From Niallia circulans (GTDB lineage Bacteria > Bacillota > Bacilli > Bacillales > Cytobacillaceae), in assembly GCF_003726095.1 (NCBI RefSeq), contig NZ_CP026031.1, forward strand, positions 2,852,001 to 2,916,000: a DNA stretch of 64,000 bases, in the 5' to 3' direction. The notes beneath the pieces are model-generated. The model saw only the letters and a list, made by a program, of their open reading frames with translations, was not told the origin of the DNA and made no database searches. Shown here piece after piece: positions 51,112 to 59,286 of this stretch (positions are counted from its first letter, which is position 1; every line of letters starts with the position of its first letter). The position numbers were made by a program, and so were the translations under genes.

Positions 51112-51336
51112 GCAAAAAATTTATACTTCTTCTGCTTACATCTATATTTGCCTTCACTCGACTTCTATCAAAACTATTTACCTCTTAAAATACCAGTATT
51201 ACCCACGAAACAATAGTATAAAAGTATGATAGAATCATACTAGCTTCATGATGAAAGAAAGTTTTACTCTTCTATCGTTCCAATGGTTTCAATTAAATTA
51301 CAGATCTACATCAATTAAATAAAAGGAGCAACGATA

Positions 51337-53706
51337 TTGAAAAAAACATTCTCATTGTTGTTATCATTCATCTTATGTATTTCTCTATTACCTACATTTG
51401 GACAGCCCACTTATGCAGCAAGCGGCAGTGAACCACAAGTACATGTTATGCTAAAAAATTATCTAGGAAACAAAACTCAAATTAGCATTGCACCATCAGG
51501 AACATATAAAACGACAGATGGAAAAATTTCCCTAAACAATACAACAGCCTATACCCTTAAAATAGAACAAGCTAAACTTAAGCTATATAAAGGAAGTACT
51601 TTTCTTTATGAAGCTGATTCATTAACATTTGCTCCATCCAATCCTGATGATTATCTAACAATTAACAATAGAAAATACAAAGGTTCTTTTACCTTTATGA
51701 TGGAAACGATAAATGGTTCTAATTATGTTCGCCCGGTTAACACTCTTGGGATGGAAGAATATCTTAAAGGCGTTGTTCCGAGTGAAATGCCTGCTTCCTG
51801 GAATATAGAAGCTTTAAAAGCACAGGCAGTGGCAGCAAGAACATATTCTTGGAATTATGGCGGCAAAACCATTACAGATACAATCAGCCATCAAGTATAT
51901 GGTGGCTTAAATGATTCCCATCCTAATTCAGATCAAGCAGTTGAAGCAACAACTGGCCAAGTCCTAAAATTTAATAATCGCTTAATTGACGCTGTTTTCT
52001 CTGCAAGTAACGGCGGGGTAATGGATTCGGCGAAAAACGTATGGGGCAATGATTTTGCTTATTTAGTAAATGCACAAGATTCGTTTGATACAAGCTATAC
52101 ATGGAGCTTCAATGTTCAGAAAGCCCAAATAAATATGCAAGATTATGATGTAGCAAACCCAGATGCTTGGTGGAATAAAGTTTCTGAAAAAGACAGCACC
52201 ATTACAACGAATATAAAAAAATGGTTAAATGATAATGGATATAAGGATAAAGACATCAAAATTGTCGCTGTTCCTACCTTATCTTTTGATAACCCTTCTA
52301 CAACGAAAAGAGTAAGCACAGGTTCTATCTCCATTCAATTCTATGTAAAAAATCAGAGAGATTCAAAAGGAGCACTCCTTTTACAAGAAATAAAACAGGC
52401 AAATGTGGCAGCATCGAAAGTAAGAGCAATCATCGGCATAAATAATGTAAAAAGCTATCTCATTACAAAGAGCTCTTCTACTGTTGATACACACAGCATC
52501 GCTGGAAGAGGATATGGACATGGTGTTGGTTTAAGCCAATATGGAGCAAATAACCGCGCAAGTGCTGGACAGAAGTACAATACAATCTTAGCGTTTTATT
52601 ATCCTGGAACACAATTAGTTACAGAATACAGTAAGACTGCTGCAATTACAGTTCCTGAACTAAAAGAAGGAAAAGCTGAATTTAATCAAGCAAACAATAC
52701 GGTTAAAGTGGGCTTTACCCTAACAAAAGCAACTAGTACTGTTGTAACAATTAAAGATAACGATGGAAACAGTGTTGCTACACTTTTAAACAATGGGGCC
52801 TTACAAGCTGGTAGTTACGATTATACTACTAATGCTTCAAGCTGGAATAATGGCAGTTACACAGCTGAAATAACAGCAACGGACATTGCGAATAATAAAG
52901 TGACAACGAACATTGCCTTCCAGGTCGCAAAAATAGAAGTGCCAACTATTAGTATTAGTTCCATCAAAACTGCATATGATCAGAAAGGCAATACTATTAA
53001 TGCATCCTTCGCTATCAATCAACCATCTAAAGTAACGGTGACGATTTCGGACAGCAAGAATAAAGTAATGAAAACTTTAGCTAGCAATAAGTCTCTATCT
53101 GCCGGTACGTCCTCCTATAAATGGGATGTCCGTAGTGTAAAAGATGGCACTTATACGCTAACGATAAAAGCGGTTAATAATATAGGAAAAGAAAAAACAG
53201 AGAAACAAAATTTCACGCTTAAAAAAGCTGTTGCACCAACAATAAAAGATGTAAAAACAAGCTATGATACAGCAGGTAACAAGATAAAGACTAGCTTTAA
53301 TATCAATCAATCAGCAACATCCACAGTAAAAATCTTGAATAGTAAAGGCAAGGTAGTTAAAACTCTAGCCTCTAATAAATCATTAAAGACAGGAATCCAT
53401 TCTTTTACTTGGAGTGTTGGAAAAGCAGCAGACGGCAGCTACACTGTGTCTGTAGAGTCTGTAAATGGAAGTAAACTAAAGAGTACAGTTACGAAAAAGT
53501 TCACCTTATATAAAGTAAAAACAGGGACTGTAAAAGCTTCTAATCTTAATATTAGACAAAAAGCTTCCACCTCTTCCAAAAAGGTTGGTTCGATCCCAAA
53601 CAATAAGAAAGTCACCATATACGCGAAAAGCGGTTCTTGGTACAAAATTAAGTATGGGAAAGTCACTGGTTATGTATCAGCACAATATGTGAAAAATGTG
53701 AAATAG
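51337..53706 (+). CDS. Secreted SpoIID/LytB-domain protein with FlgD-like and SH3 repeats
   Basis: A 789-aa exported protein. Start is a TTG after AAAAGGAG. A signal peptide (about 1-29, ending TYAA-SGS) is followed by a SpoIID/LytB domain (about 30-430): NTLGMEEYLKGVVPSEMPAS, LKAQAVAARTYSWN, SASNGGVMDSAKNVWGNDF and GRGYGHGVGLSQYGANNRA. Relatives are amidase enhancers or lytic transglycosylases that strip sugar strands. Three Ig-like modules (about 445-720; repeated WNNGSYT, WDVRSVKDGTYTL, WSVGKAADGSYTV) and a C-terminal bacterial SH3 domain (LNIRQKASTSSKKVGSIP, about 725-789) anchor it to the wall. Monocistronic with its own terminator. Confidence 0.92.
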   Translation: MKKTFSLLLSFILCISLLPTFGQPTYAASGSEPQVHVMLKNYLGNKTQISIAPSGTYKTTDGKISLNNTTAYTLKIEQAKLKLYKGSTFLYEADSLTFAPSNPDDYLTINNRKYKGSFTFMMETINGSNYVRPVNTLGMEEYLKGVVPSEMPASWNIEALKAQAVAARTYSWNYGGKTITDTISHQVYGGLNDSHPNSDQAVEATTGQVLKFNNRLIDAVFSASNGGVMDSAKNVWGNDFAYLVNAQDSFDTSYTWSFNVQKAQINMQDYDVANPDAWWNKVSEKDSTITTNIKKWLNDNGYKDKDIKIVAVPTLSFDNPSTTKRVSTGSISIQFYVKNQRDSKGALLLQEIKQANVAASKVRAIIGINNVKSYLITKSSSTVDTHSIAGRGYGHGVGLSQYGANNRASAGQKYNTILAFYYPGTQLVTEYSKTAAITVPELKEGKAEFNQANNTVKVGFTLTKATSTVVTIKDNDGNSVATLLNNGALQAGSYDYTTNASSWNNGSYTAEITATDIANNKVTTNIAFQVAKIEVPTISISSIKTAYDQKGNTINASFAINQPSKVTVTISDSKNKVMKTLASNKSLSAGTSSYKWDVRSVKDGTYTLTIKAVNNIGKEKTEKQNFTLKKAVAPTIKDVKTSYDTAGNKIKTSFNINQSATSTVKILNSKGKVVKTLASNKSLKTGIHSFTWSVGKAADGSYTVSVESVNGSKLKSTVTKKFTLYKVKTGTVKASNLNIRQKASTSSKKVGSIPNNKKVTIYAKSGSWYKIKYGKVTGYVSAQYVKNVK

Positions 53707-53728
53707 CCAAAAAGGTAATTATTATATA

Positions 53729-53760
53729 GAGCACGGAGCATAGCCTCTGTGCTCTTTTTT
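53729..53760 (+). terminator. Terminator of the SpoIID/LytB-domain gene
   Basis: GAGCACGGAG and CTCTGTGCTC pair with one G-T, then six Ts. Confidence 0.92.
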
Positions 53761-53860
53761 ATTCACTCCCTTAAATAATAGATAGAAAATCGAATTAAAA
53801 GCTTGCAAATTTGTACATACTATTTTTATTGGTATTAAAGTAGTTAAGCGAGGGATTGAA

Positions 53861-53998
53861 ATGAAAAAGTTAAATATTTTCAATAAAGTTACTCCTGAAC
53901 ACTTAAAGCATTATGATAGTGAGATCTTTCATCTTGATGATGAAGAAGGAGAAGAAATAGATTCATTTTCTCTCAAGAAAGAGAATGAATGGATGTAA
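53861..53998 (+). CDS. Small acidic protein, 45 aa, unknown
   Basis: The ATG at 53861 follows GCGAGGGATTGAA. The peptide starts MKKLNIFNKVTPEHLKHYDS, has an acidic centre (HLDDEEGEEIDSF) and ends KENEWM. No membrane segment or known domain. A strong bidirectional terminator lies 12 bp after the stop, which supports a real transcription unit. Function unknown. It sits between two cell-wall genes. Confidence 0.62.
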   Translation: MKKLNIFNKVTPEHLKHYDSEIFHLDDEEGEEIDSFSLKKENEWM

Positions 53999-54010
53999 AT
54001 GCATAATAAT

Positions 54011-54056
54011 AAAAGTCGGGAATGTCTCCGTTATTAGAGACATTCCCGACTTTTAT
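54011..54056. terminator. Bidirectional terminator between the 45-aa gene and tagO
   Basis: Perfect 18-bp arms AAAAGTCGGGAATGTCTC (54011-54028) and GAGACATTCCCGACTTTT (54037-54054). A and T tracts on both sides serve both converging genes. Confidence 0.96.
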
Positions 54057-54061
54057 AATCA

Positions 54062-55120
54062 TTATTTTTTTTCTGCTGAATATCTTATATCATTGATAAA
54101 TTTTAAGATAGGTTTATAATTCTTCCCTACCAATCCTATTTTCTCTACGATTAATTCAATAACCAACAATACTGTAACAATTAATAAAATGGCTCCCCAC
54201 ACCTTAGCTTGGGAAAAAATAACAGCAACTAAGCCAAAGAAAGAGGCCATTGCATAAATAATAATTACTGTTTGTCTATGAGTAAAACCTACATTTAACA
54301 AACAATGATGCAAATGCGATTTATCAGGCGCCATTAACGGCTGCTTATTCACTAAACGACGAATGATCGCAAAAAACGTATCGGAAATAGGAACCCCTAA
54401 GATAATCACAGGAATAACAAAGGAAATTAACGCTACATTTTTAAATCCGAGTAATGACATAACTGCTATTATATAGCCGAGAAATAACGCACCCGTATCC
54501 CCGAGGAAAATCTTAGCAGGATAAAAATTAAAGAATAAAAAGCCTAATGTGGCCGCTAAAACGATAGAGGAAATAGCAATTACATACCCATTCCCCATAA
54601 TCATAGCCATTCCAGTAATCGTAAATAATGCGATACTAGAGACTCCTGATGCTAGACCATCTAATCCATCAATTAAGTTCATAGCATTGGTTATTCCTAC
54701 AATCCACAGAATAGTGATCGGAATATCTAAGAACCCAAACTCCAATTTACCTCCAAAAGGAAGATTGATGAATTCTACCTGTACTCCACCCCAAACAACA
54801 ACAATCACGGCTGCTAATGTTTGCGCTAGAAATTTCACTTTCGCTGAAAGATTATAAATATCATCTAGCATTCCAGTTACAATAATTACCGCACTACCAA
54901 GTAAAATAGGATAATGATAATCTTTATCCGGATTAATAATTAATGCTCCAATTAAAAAACTTATATATATTGCTAAACCACCCATGCGAGGCATAACTTT
55001 CTGATGAACTTTACGTTGTTCTGGTTTATCCATTGCTCCTAATTTAAATGCAAGCTTTTTTACTACAGGAGTAAGCAAGATAGAAGCGATAAAACATACA
55101 ACAAGCATTATATAAATCAT
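54062..55120 (-). CDS. tagO: Undecaprenyl-phosphate GlcNAc-1-phosphate transferase TagO
   Basis: A 352-aa integral membrane enzyme starting wall teichoic acid linkage-unit synthesis by moving GlcNAc-1-P to undecaprenyl phosphate. I chose the ATG giving MIYIMLVVCFIASIL, after GGGAGGATC; a longer frame has no ribosome site. About ten membrane segments; the polyprenyl-transferase motifs are MPRMGGLAIYISF, MLDDIYNLSAKVKF, NAMNLIDGLDGLASGVSS, FLGDTGALFLGY and APDKSHLHHCLL. Length matches B. subtilis TagO. Monocistronic. Confidence 0.96.
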   Translation of the reverse strand: MIYIMLVVCFIASILLTPVVKKLAFKLGAMDKPEQRKVHQKVMPRMGGLAIYISFLIGALIINPDKDYHYPILLGSAVIIVTGMLDDIYNLSAKVKFLAQTLAAVIVVVWGGVQVEFINLPFGGKLEFGFLDIPITILWIVGITNAMNLIDGLDGLASGVSSIALFTITGMAMIMGNGYVIAISSIVLAATLGFLFFNFYPAKIFLGDTGALFLGYIIAVMSLLGFKNVALISFVIPVIILGVPISDTFFAIIRRLVNKQPLMAPDKSHLHHCLLNVGFTHRQTVIIIYAMASFFGLVAVIFSQAKVWGAILLIVTVLLVIELIVEKIGLVGKNYKPILKFINDIRYSAEKK

Positions 55121-55382
55121 ATAGATCCTCCCTAATGCCTTAATAACGCACATTTGTAGGCATCCGTCTTTCCTTACAATATCGAGATTTATTATAGCAC
55201 ATTTATGAGATACTTGGTCTCTATAATTTACTATCTTTTTTTACAATTATATTACATAAAAATAATTGCTTTGTTTACTATCATAATATAAGACGTATAA
55301 AAGTCCAGAAGGTTTCAACTGATTAATACATTTTTCACCAATTATCGTTCGTTCAATAGAGTTAGTATACGATTTTTCATGT

Positions 55383-55418
55383 AAGAAAACAGTGACTTAA
55401 AAAAGCCACTGTTTTCTT
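55383..55418 (-). terminator. Terminator of the GT2 gene
   Basis: Perfect 12-bp arms AAGAAAACAGTG (55383-55394) and CACTGTTTTCTT (55407-55418), adjacent to the stop of the upstream gene. Confidence 0.88.
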
Positions 55419-55419
55419 T

Positions 55420-56973
55420 CTATTTTCCAACATTCAATCCTAAATTAGAGTTAACGGTTGTATAAAAATGAAAGGATTTTTTATCTAATACTTTTTGATG
55501 AGGATCTATTCGGCTTATACTTACTTTTTGATAATCATTATATTTAATAAAGATTCCATAGCTTCCTTTTGCTAGCTGTATTAATGCTGAGTTAGGTAAA
55601 AATGTTTCATAGAGATACTCTTCAGCTTTCGAAATAGAGAAGGAATATTGATCGTCTGGATTGCTTCGATTTCGAAAAATTAATTCATTTAAATTCTCCG
55701 TATAATCTCCATATACATAGAATTTAAATGTATAACCATCTTCTTGGAAACTTCCGTCCTTAAAGAAAGCTGCCATTGATACTCTTATATGTTCATATCC
55801 TTCAACAGGAGTGATCATATATGGTAAGTTATCATTAACAATAACTTCCTTCACTTTTTGACTTTTATCCCACATAAATAATTTCGCTATTTTGTCAAAT
55901 TCACCATTTAGGTACATTTGATAAGCAGATTTATTGATATGATGGAAAAATTGATTTGTTATATCATATTTTAAATCCTTTGTTGTTTCGACTACCTCTG
56001 CAAATTTTTTAAAATAGGCACTCTTATTTTTGCTTTTGAAAAAATGCTGTCTATTAAAAAATCTTGTAATACAGTCAAACTCATATAATCTATTTAAAAT
56101 CATTTTTTCTATTTGTTCATCCAATTGCTTTGCTTTAACATAGTTAATAACTTTAATATTCGTATCCATTTTATGCATGATATCAGTTTGTTTCGTTAGT
56201 GAAGCATTATTTTCATCCAAACGATTTAAATAGTAAATCGTTTTGGTTGTAGTGGAGATGGCGCGCGCATGGACCAAAACATCGATGAAAAACTGCTTGT
56301 CCTCAGCAAATTTCATTTCTGGATACTTAATATTATTTTCCTTTAATAAAGATGTTTTTACCATTCTTGCTCTTGGTCCTAAATGTTGAAAGATATGGGG
56401 AATTGAAGTAGGAAGTACACTTCTTCTTTCCATGCATGATTCATGTTCTCCAACAATCTTTGTTGATTTGCTTTCGACCTGAATCGTTTTCCCAACCACA
56501 TAATCATCATTAGTTTCTTTTAAAATAGAATACAATGTCTGTAAACCATCTTCTTCTAACCAATCATCTGCATCTAAAAATGTCACATATGGAGAAGTAG
56601 ATAATTCTATTCCTAAATTCCTTGGATGTCCAGGCGTACCGGTGTTCTTTTCCAGAAAAACAACTTTAATACTATTTGGATATCTTTTAGCATAATCTAG
56701 CAGAATAGGTCGTGAATTATCAGTCGATCCGTCGTCTACAAGGATATATTCCACTTGATTAAAATCCATTGTTTGATTAATGACAGATTCAACCGTTTTC
56801 TTTATATTTTCCTCTGCATTATATACCGGAGTAACAACTGTAACTAATTTGTCCATTTTCTTCTTAAATATTCCTAAAATGTTTGCTTTTTTTTCATATA
56901 CATAGTATCCATCCGTGTTGTAATGAATATTATTCTCTCTTTCAAAGCTATTTCGGTTATAGGATTCAGTCAT
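55420..56973 (-). CDS. GT2 wall-polymer glycosyltransferase (TarS/TarQ-like)
   Basis: A 517-aa protein from the ATG MTESYNRNSFEREN, preceded by GGGGAGG. The GT-A catalytic domain (about 50-310) has VTVVTPVYNAEENIKKTVES, LVDDGSTDNS, GTPGHPRNLGIELS, FLDADDWLEEDG (DxD site) and MKFAEDKQFFIDVL. A helical linker leads to a C-terminal beta domain (about 390-510). The overall architecture resembles staphylococcal TarS, which glycosylates poly-ribitol phosphate. It lies between tagO and tagH, so it probably decorates wall teichoic acid. Acceptor (glycerol or ribitol polymer) is not determinable. Confidence 0.85.
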   Translation of the reverse strand: MTESYNRNSFERENNIHYNTDGYYVYEKKANILGIFKKKMDKLVTVVTPVYNAEENIKKTVESVINQTMDFNQVEYILVDDGSTDNSRPILLDYAKRYPNSIKVVFLEKNTGTPGHPRNLGIELSTSPYVTFLDADDWLEEDGLQTLYSILKETNDDYVVGKTIQVESKSTKIVGEHESCMERRSVLPTSIPHIFQHLGPRARMVKTSLLKENNIKYPEMKFAEDKQFFIDVLVHARAISTTTKTIYYLNRLDENNASLTKQTDIMHKMDTNIKVINYVKAKQLDEQIEKMILNRLYEFDCITRFFNRQHFFKSKNKSAYFKKFAEVVETTKDLKYDITNQFFHHINKSAYQMYLNGEFDKIAKLFMWDKSQKVKEVIVNDNLPYMITPVEGYEHIRVSMAAFFKDGSFQEDGYTFKFYVYGDYTENLNELIFRNRSNPDDQYSFSISKAEEYLYETFLPNSALIQLAKGSYGIFIKYNDYQKVSISRIDPHQKVLDKKSFHFYTTVNSNLGLNVGK

Positions 56974-57114
56974 TCCATTAACCTCCCCAATCCATATGTA
57001 TTTTCCAATATATAAATTACTATTATATCTATCATTCATCATATACCAAGAAAAAGTAATTTTCCATTATTATTCCACATATTCTACGAACTAAAACAAA
57101 TTTACACAAATAAG

Positions 57115-57134
57115 AAACCGCCTTATCTGGCGGT
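57115..57134 (-). terminator. Short stem-loop after tagH
   Basis: ACCGCC (57117-57122) pairs with GGCGGT (57129-57134), AGA-rich flanks; directly beyond the tagH stop. No long T run, modest support. Confidence 0.55.
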
Positions 57135-57944
57135 CTATATTTTTCCAATATATTCGGGATCACTTTGCTTTTTAAAGCCCTGTTCTCTAAATTCCCTTTT
57201 TTCTTTATCATTCATCTTTTTATACTTAGCTAAAAATTCTTCATAGGCAGGGATAACTTCATCAATTTTCCCTTCCATTTTCAGTTGACCATGTTCTAAC
57301 CATATTCCCTTTTGACAGAATTTTTTCATCTGGCCAATCGAATGACTGACAAAGAACATCGTTTTTCCATTTTTTTTGAATTCATCCATTTTCGCTAAAC
57401 ACTTTTCAGCAAAAGCTTTATCTCCTACAGATAATGCCTCATCAATTATTAAGACATCTGGATTTGTATTTACCGAAATGGCAAAGCCTAGACGTGATTT
57501 CATCCCACTAGAGTATGATTTCACAGGCTGATCAATAAATTTTCCTAATTCAGCAAATTCAATAATTCCTGGTTCCAGCTCTTTTATTTGTTCTTTCGAA
57601 AAACCAAGCATCAAACATTTCAATTCAATGTTTTCTCTACCCGTAAGTTCATTATTTACACCAGCAGCTACGGCAATTAAAGAGGCTTGTCCATCGATTT
57701 CTACTGTTCCCTCTGTCGGTGGAACAATCCCTGCAATAATATTCGATAGAGTAGACTTACCTGATCCGTTTACTCCGACAAATCCAATAACATCGCCATG
57801 ATTTGCCTCAAAGTTGATATCTCTTAAAGCATAAAAAGGTTCCCCATAACTTTTAGGCAAGAAAATATCCTTTAATTTATCGCTGCTATTTTCATATAAT
57901 TTATACCGTTTTGTTAAATTTTTAACAATAACTGATTTCTCCAT
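57135..57944 (-). CDS. tagH: Wall teichoic acid ABC exporter ATPase TagH
   Basis: A 269-aa ABC ATPase that drives export of undecaprenyl-linked teichoic acid. I chose MEKSVIVKNLTKRYKLYENS as start; the longer frame would overlap tagG. Walker A is GVNGSGKSTLSNI (about 62-74), the signature motif is SYSSGMKSRLGFAISV, Walker B VLIIDEALSVGD, and the H-loop FVSHSIG. It lacks the extra C-terminal domain of B. subtilis TagH (about 527 aa), so it is the short TarH type. It follows tagG by 16 bp. Confidence 0.95.
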   Translation of the reverse strand: MEKSVIVKNLTKRYKLYENSSDKLKDIFLPKSYGEPFYALRDINFEANHGDVIGFVGVNGSGKSTLSNIIAGIVPPTEGTVEIDGQASLIAVAAGVNNELTGRENIELKCLMLGFSKEQIKELEPGIIEFAELGKFIDQPVKSYSSGMKSRLGFAISVNTNPDVLIIDEALSVGDKAFAEKCLAKMDEFKKNGKTMFFVSHSIGQMKKFCQKGIWLEHGQLKMEGKIDEVIPAYEEFLAKYKKMNDKEKREFREQGFKKQSDPEYIGKI

Positions 57945-57960
57945 TAAACCACTTCCAATT

Positions 57961-58779
57961 TTATAAAAAGTCAATAAAGTGTTTTCTAAATCTAACGTGC
58001 ATATACGTTCCAACAAAAAGTAACACAAGTACTAAACTCCAGAAATAGATCGTAATTCCTAGATGCTCTGTGACAAACCAGCCTTGTCCTAAAAGGGCAT
58101 AGCGATAACCTTCAATTAAATAATAAACCGGATTTATCTGCATTACTTTCTCAAATTTGTCTCCTAGATGATTAGCAGGCCACAAAATCGGAGTTAGATA
58201 CAAAAGAACCCTCATTAAAGATTGTAAAAGCATTTGAAAATCTCTTACAATGGTAGAAATAGTTGAAGTTATTAATGCAAGCGCAAATAAAAACATAACT
58301 GCAGCAAATAAAAAATACGGAATCTGCAAATAGTATATGGAAATTGGATACCCAATAAATTGATATATAATCATTACTAGAACCATTAATAATAATTGTG
58401 GATACAATAATGACATAATGACATAAGAAGGTATAACACTTAATGGAAAATTCATCCTTGATACCATTCTTAAACGCGTGTAAATGGATTTAGAACTTTT
58501 CGTTATGGCAGGATATATAAAGAACCAAATCAAAATACCTGCAAGCATCCATATAAAATAGGGATAGGTTTCTCCATTAACACCTTTTACATCATGCCTT
58601 TTTTGTACAAATCCGAATACAAACCAATAAATCGAAATTTGGATTGCCGGATTGATTATTTCCCACAAGATCCCTAAATAGTTATTGCGATTAGCACTTT
58701 TTAACTCATAAAGGGATAATCTTCTAATTAAATGAAAATGATTAACTTGCTCTTTTAATACTTTAACAATAGAAGCCAT
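57961..58779 (-). CDS. tagG: Wall teichoic acid ABC exporter permease TagG
   Basis: A 272-aa ABC-2 permease with six membrane segments. SLYELKSANRNNYLGILWEI and NPAIQISIYWFVFGFVQKRH near the N-terminus, PYFIWMLAGILIWFF and PILWPANHLGDKFEKVMQINPVYYLIEGYRY (in two parts) near the C-terminus are typical of TagG/TarG. It forms the channel with TagH for flipping the polymer across the membrane. AAAGGTTC precedes the ATG. tagG-tagH is the B. subtilis order. Confidence 0.95.
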   Translation of the reverse strand: MASIVKVLKEQVNHFHLIRRLSLYELKSANRNNYLGILWEIINPAIQISIYWFVFGFVQKRHDVKGVNGETYPYFIWMLAGILIWFFIYPAITKSSKSIYTRLRMVSRMNFPLSVIPSYVIMSLLYPQLLLMVLVMIIYQFIGYPISIYYLQIPYFLFAAVMFLFALALITSTISTIVRDFQMLLQSLMRVLLYLTPILWPANHLGDKFEKVMQINPVYYLIEGYRYALLGQGWFVTEHLGITIYFWSLVLVLLFVGTYMHVRFRKHFIDFL

Positions 58780-59200
58780 TATCTTATAGAACCTTTCTTT
58801 AAGCTGTTCCCATTATCTATTCTCACCAAAATTAATGGGATTACACTATATATATTTATTTTGAGGAATACAATGTTTATTTCTTGTTTAAATTAATCAT
58901 ACGTTAGCATAAATTGCAATGCCTTTATTACTATACATCCTTTCCGCTTATTTTGAAATGAAATATTTCAACCTAGATCATACAATCTATCAAACATTAT
59001 ATAAAGAAAAAAGATAGATTTCAAACCTTATCATAAATACCTTTCATTCCACTACCGATAGAGGTAGTGACAGCAAGGTATTTATACTATCTTTACTACC
59101 CTATATTTTGAAAGTTTTAACCAATAAAAGGTATTGGTTAAAACTACGATTCACAACCTCAGCTTCAGGAGAGTTCGCTGAAACAACCTTCTTATCCATA
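58780..59200. repeat. Gene-free region with two strong inverted repeats
   Basis: The first is composite: outer ATAAATACCTT/AAGGTATTTAT (59033-59043 and 59075-59085) around inner CACTACC/GGTAGTG (59050-59056 and 59063-59069). The second has perfect 14-bp arms AGTTTTAACCAATA/TATTGGTTAAAACT (59113-59126 and 59132-59145). Neither is followed by a T run and no gene lies between, so they are not ordinary terminators. The tagG promoter must be in 58780-59030 but no clear hexamers stand out. Confidence 0.6.
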
Positions 59201-59236
59201 AAAAGCCAAACAATCAACATGTAATTGTTTGGCTTT
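59201..59236 (-). terminator. Terminator of the glucosaminidase gene
   Basis: Perfect 13-bp arms AAAGCCAAACAAT and ATTGTTTGGCTTT (59202-59214, 59224-59236); minus strand ends TTTTTATGG. It lies 51 bp past the stop. Confidence 0.92.
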
Positions 59237-59286
59237 GACTTTAAATCCGGTCGGAACACTTGTATTCTGACCTTGTTAATTCGCTT

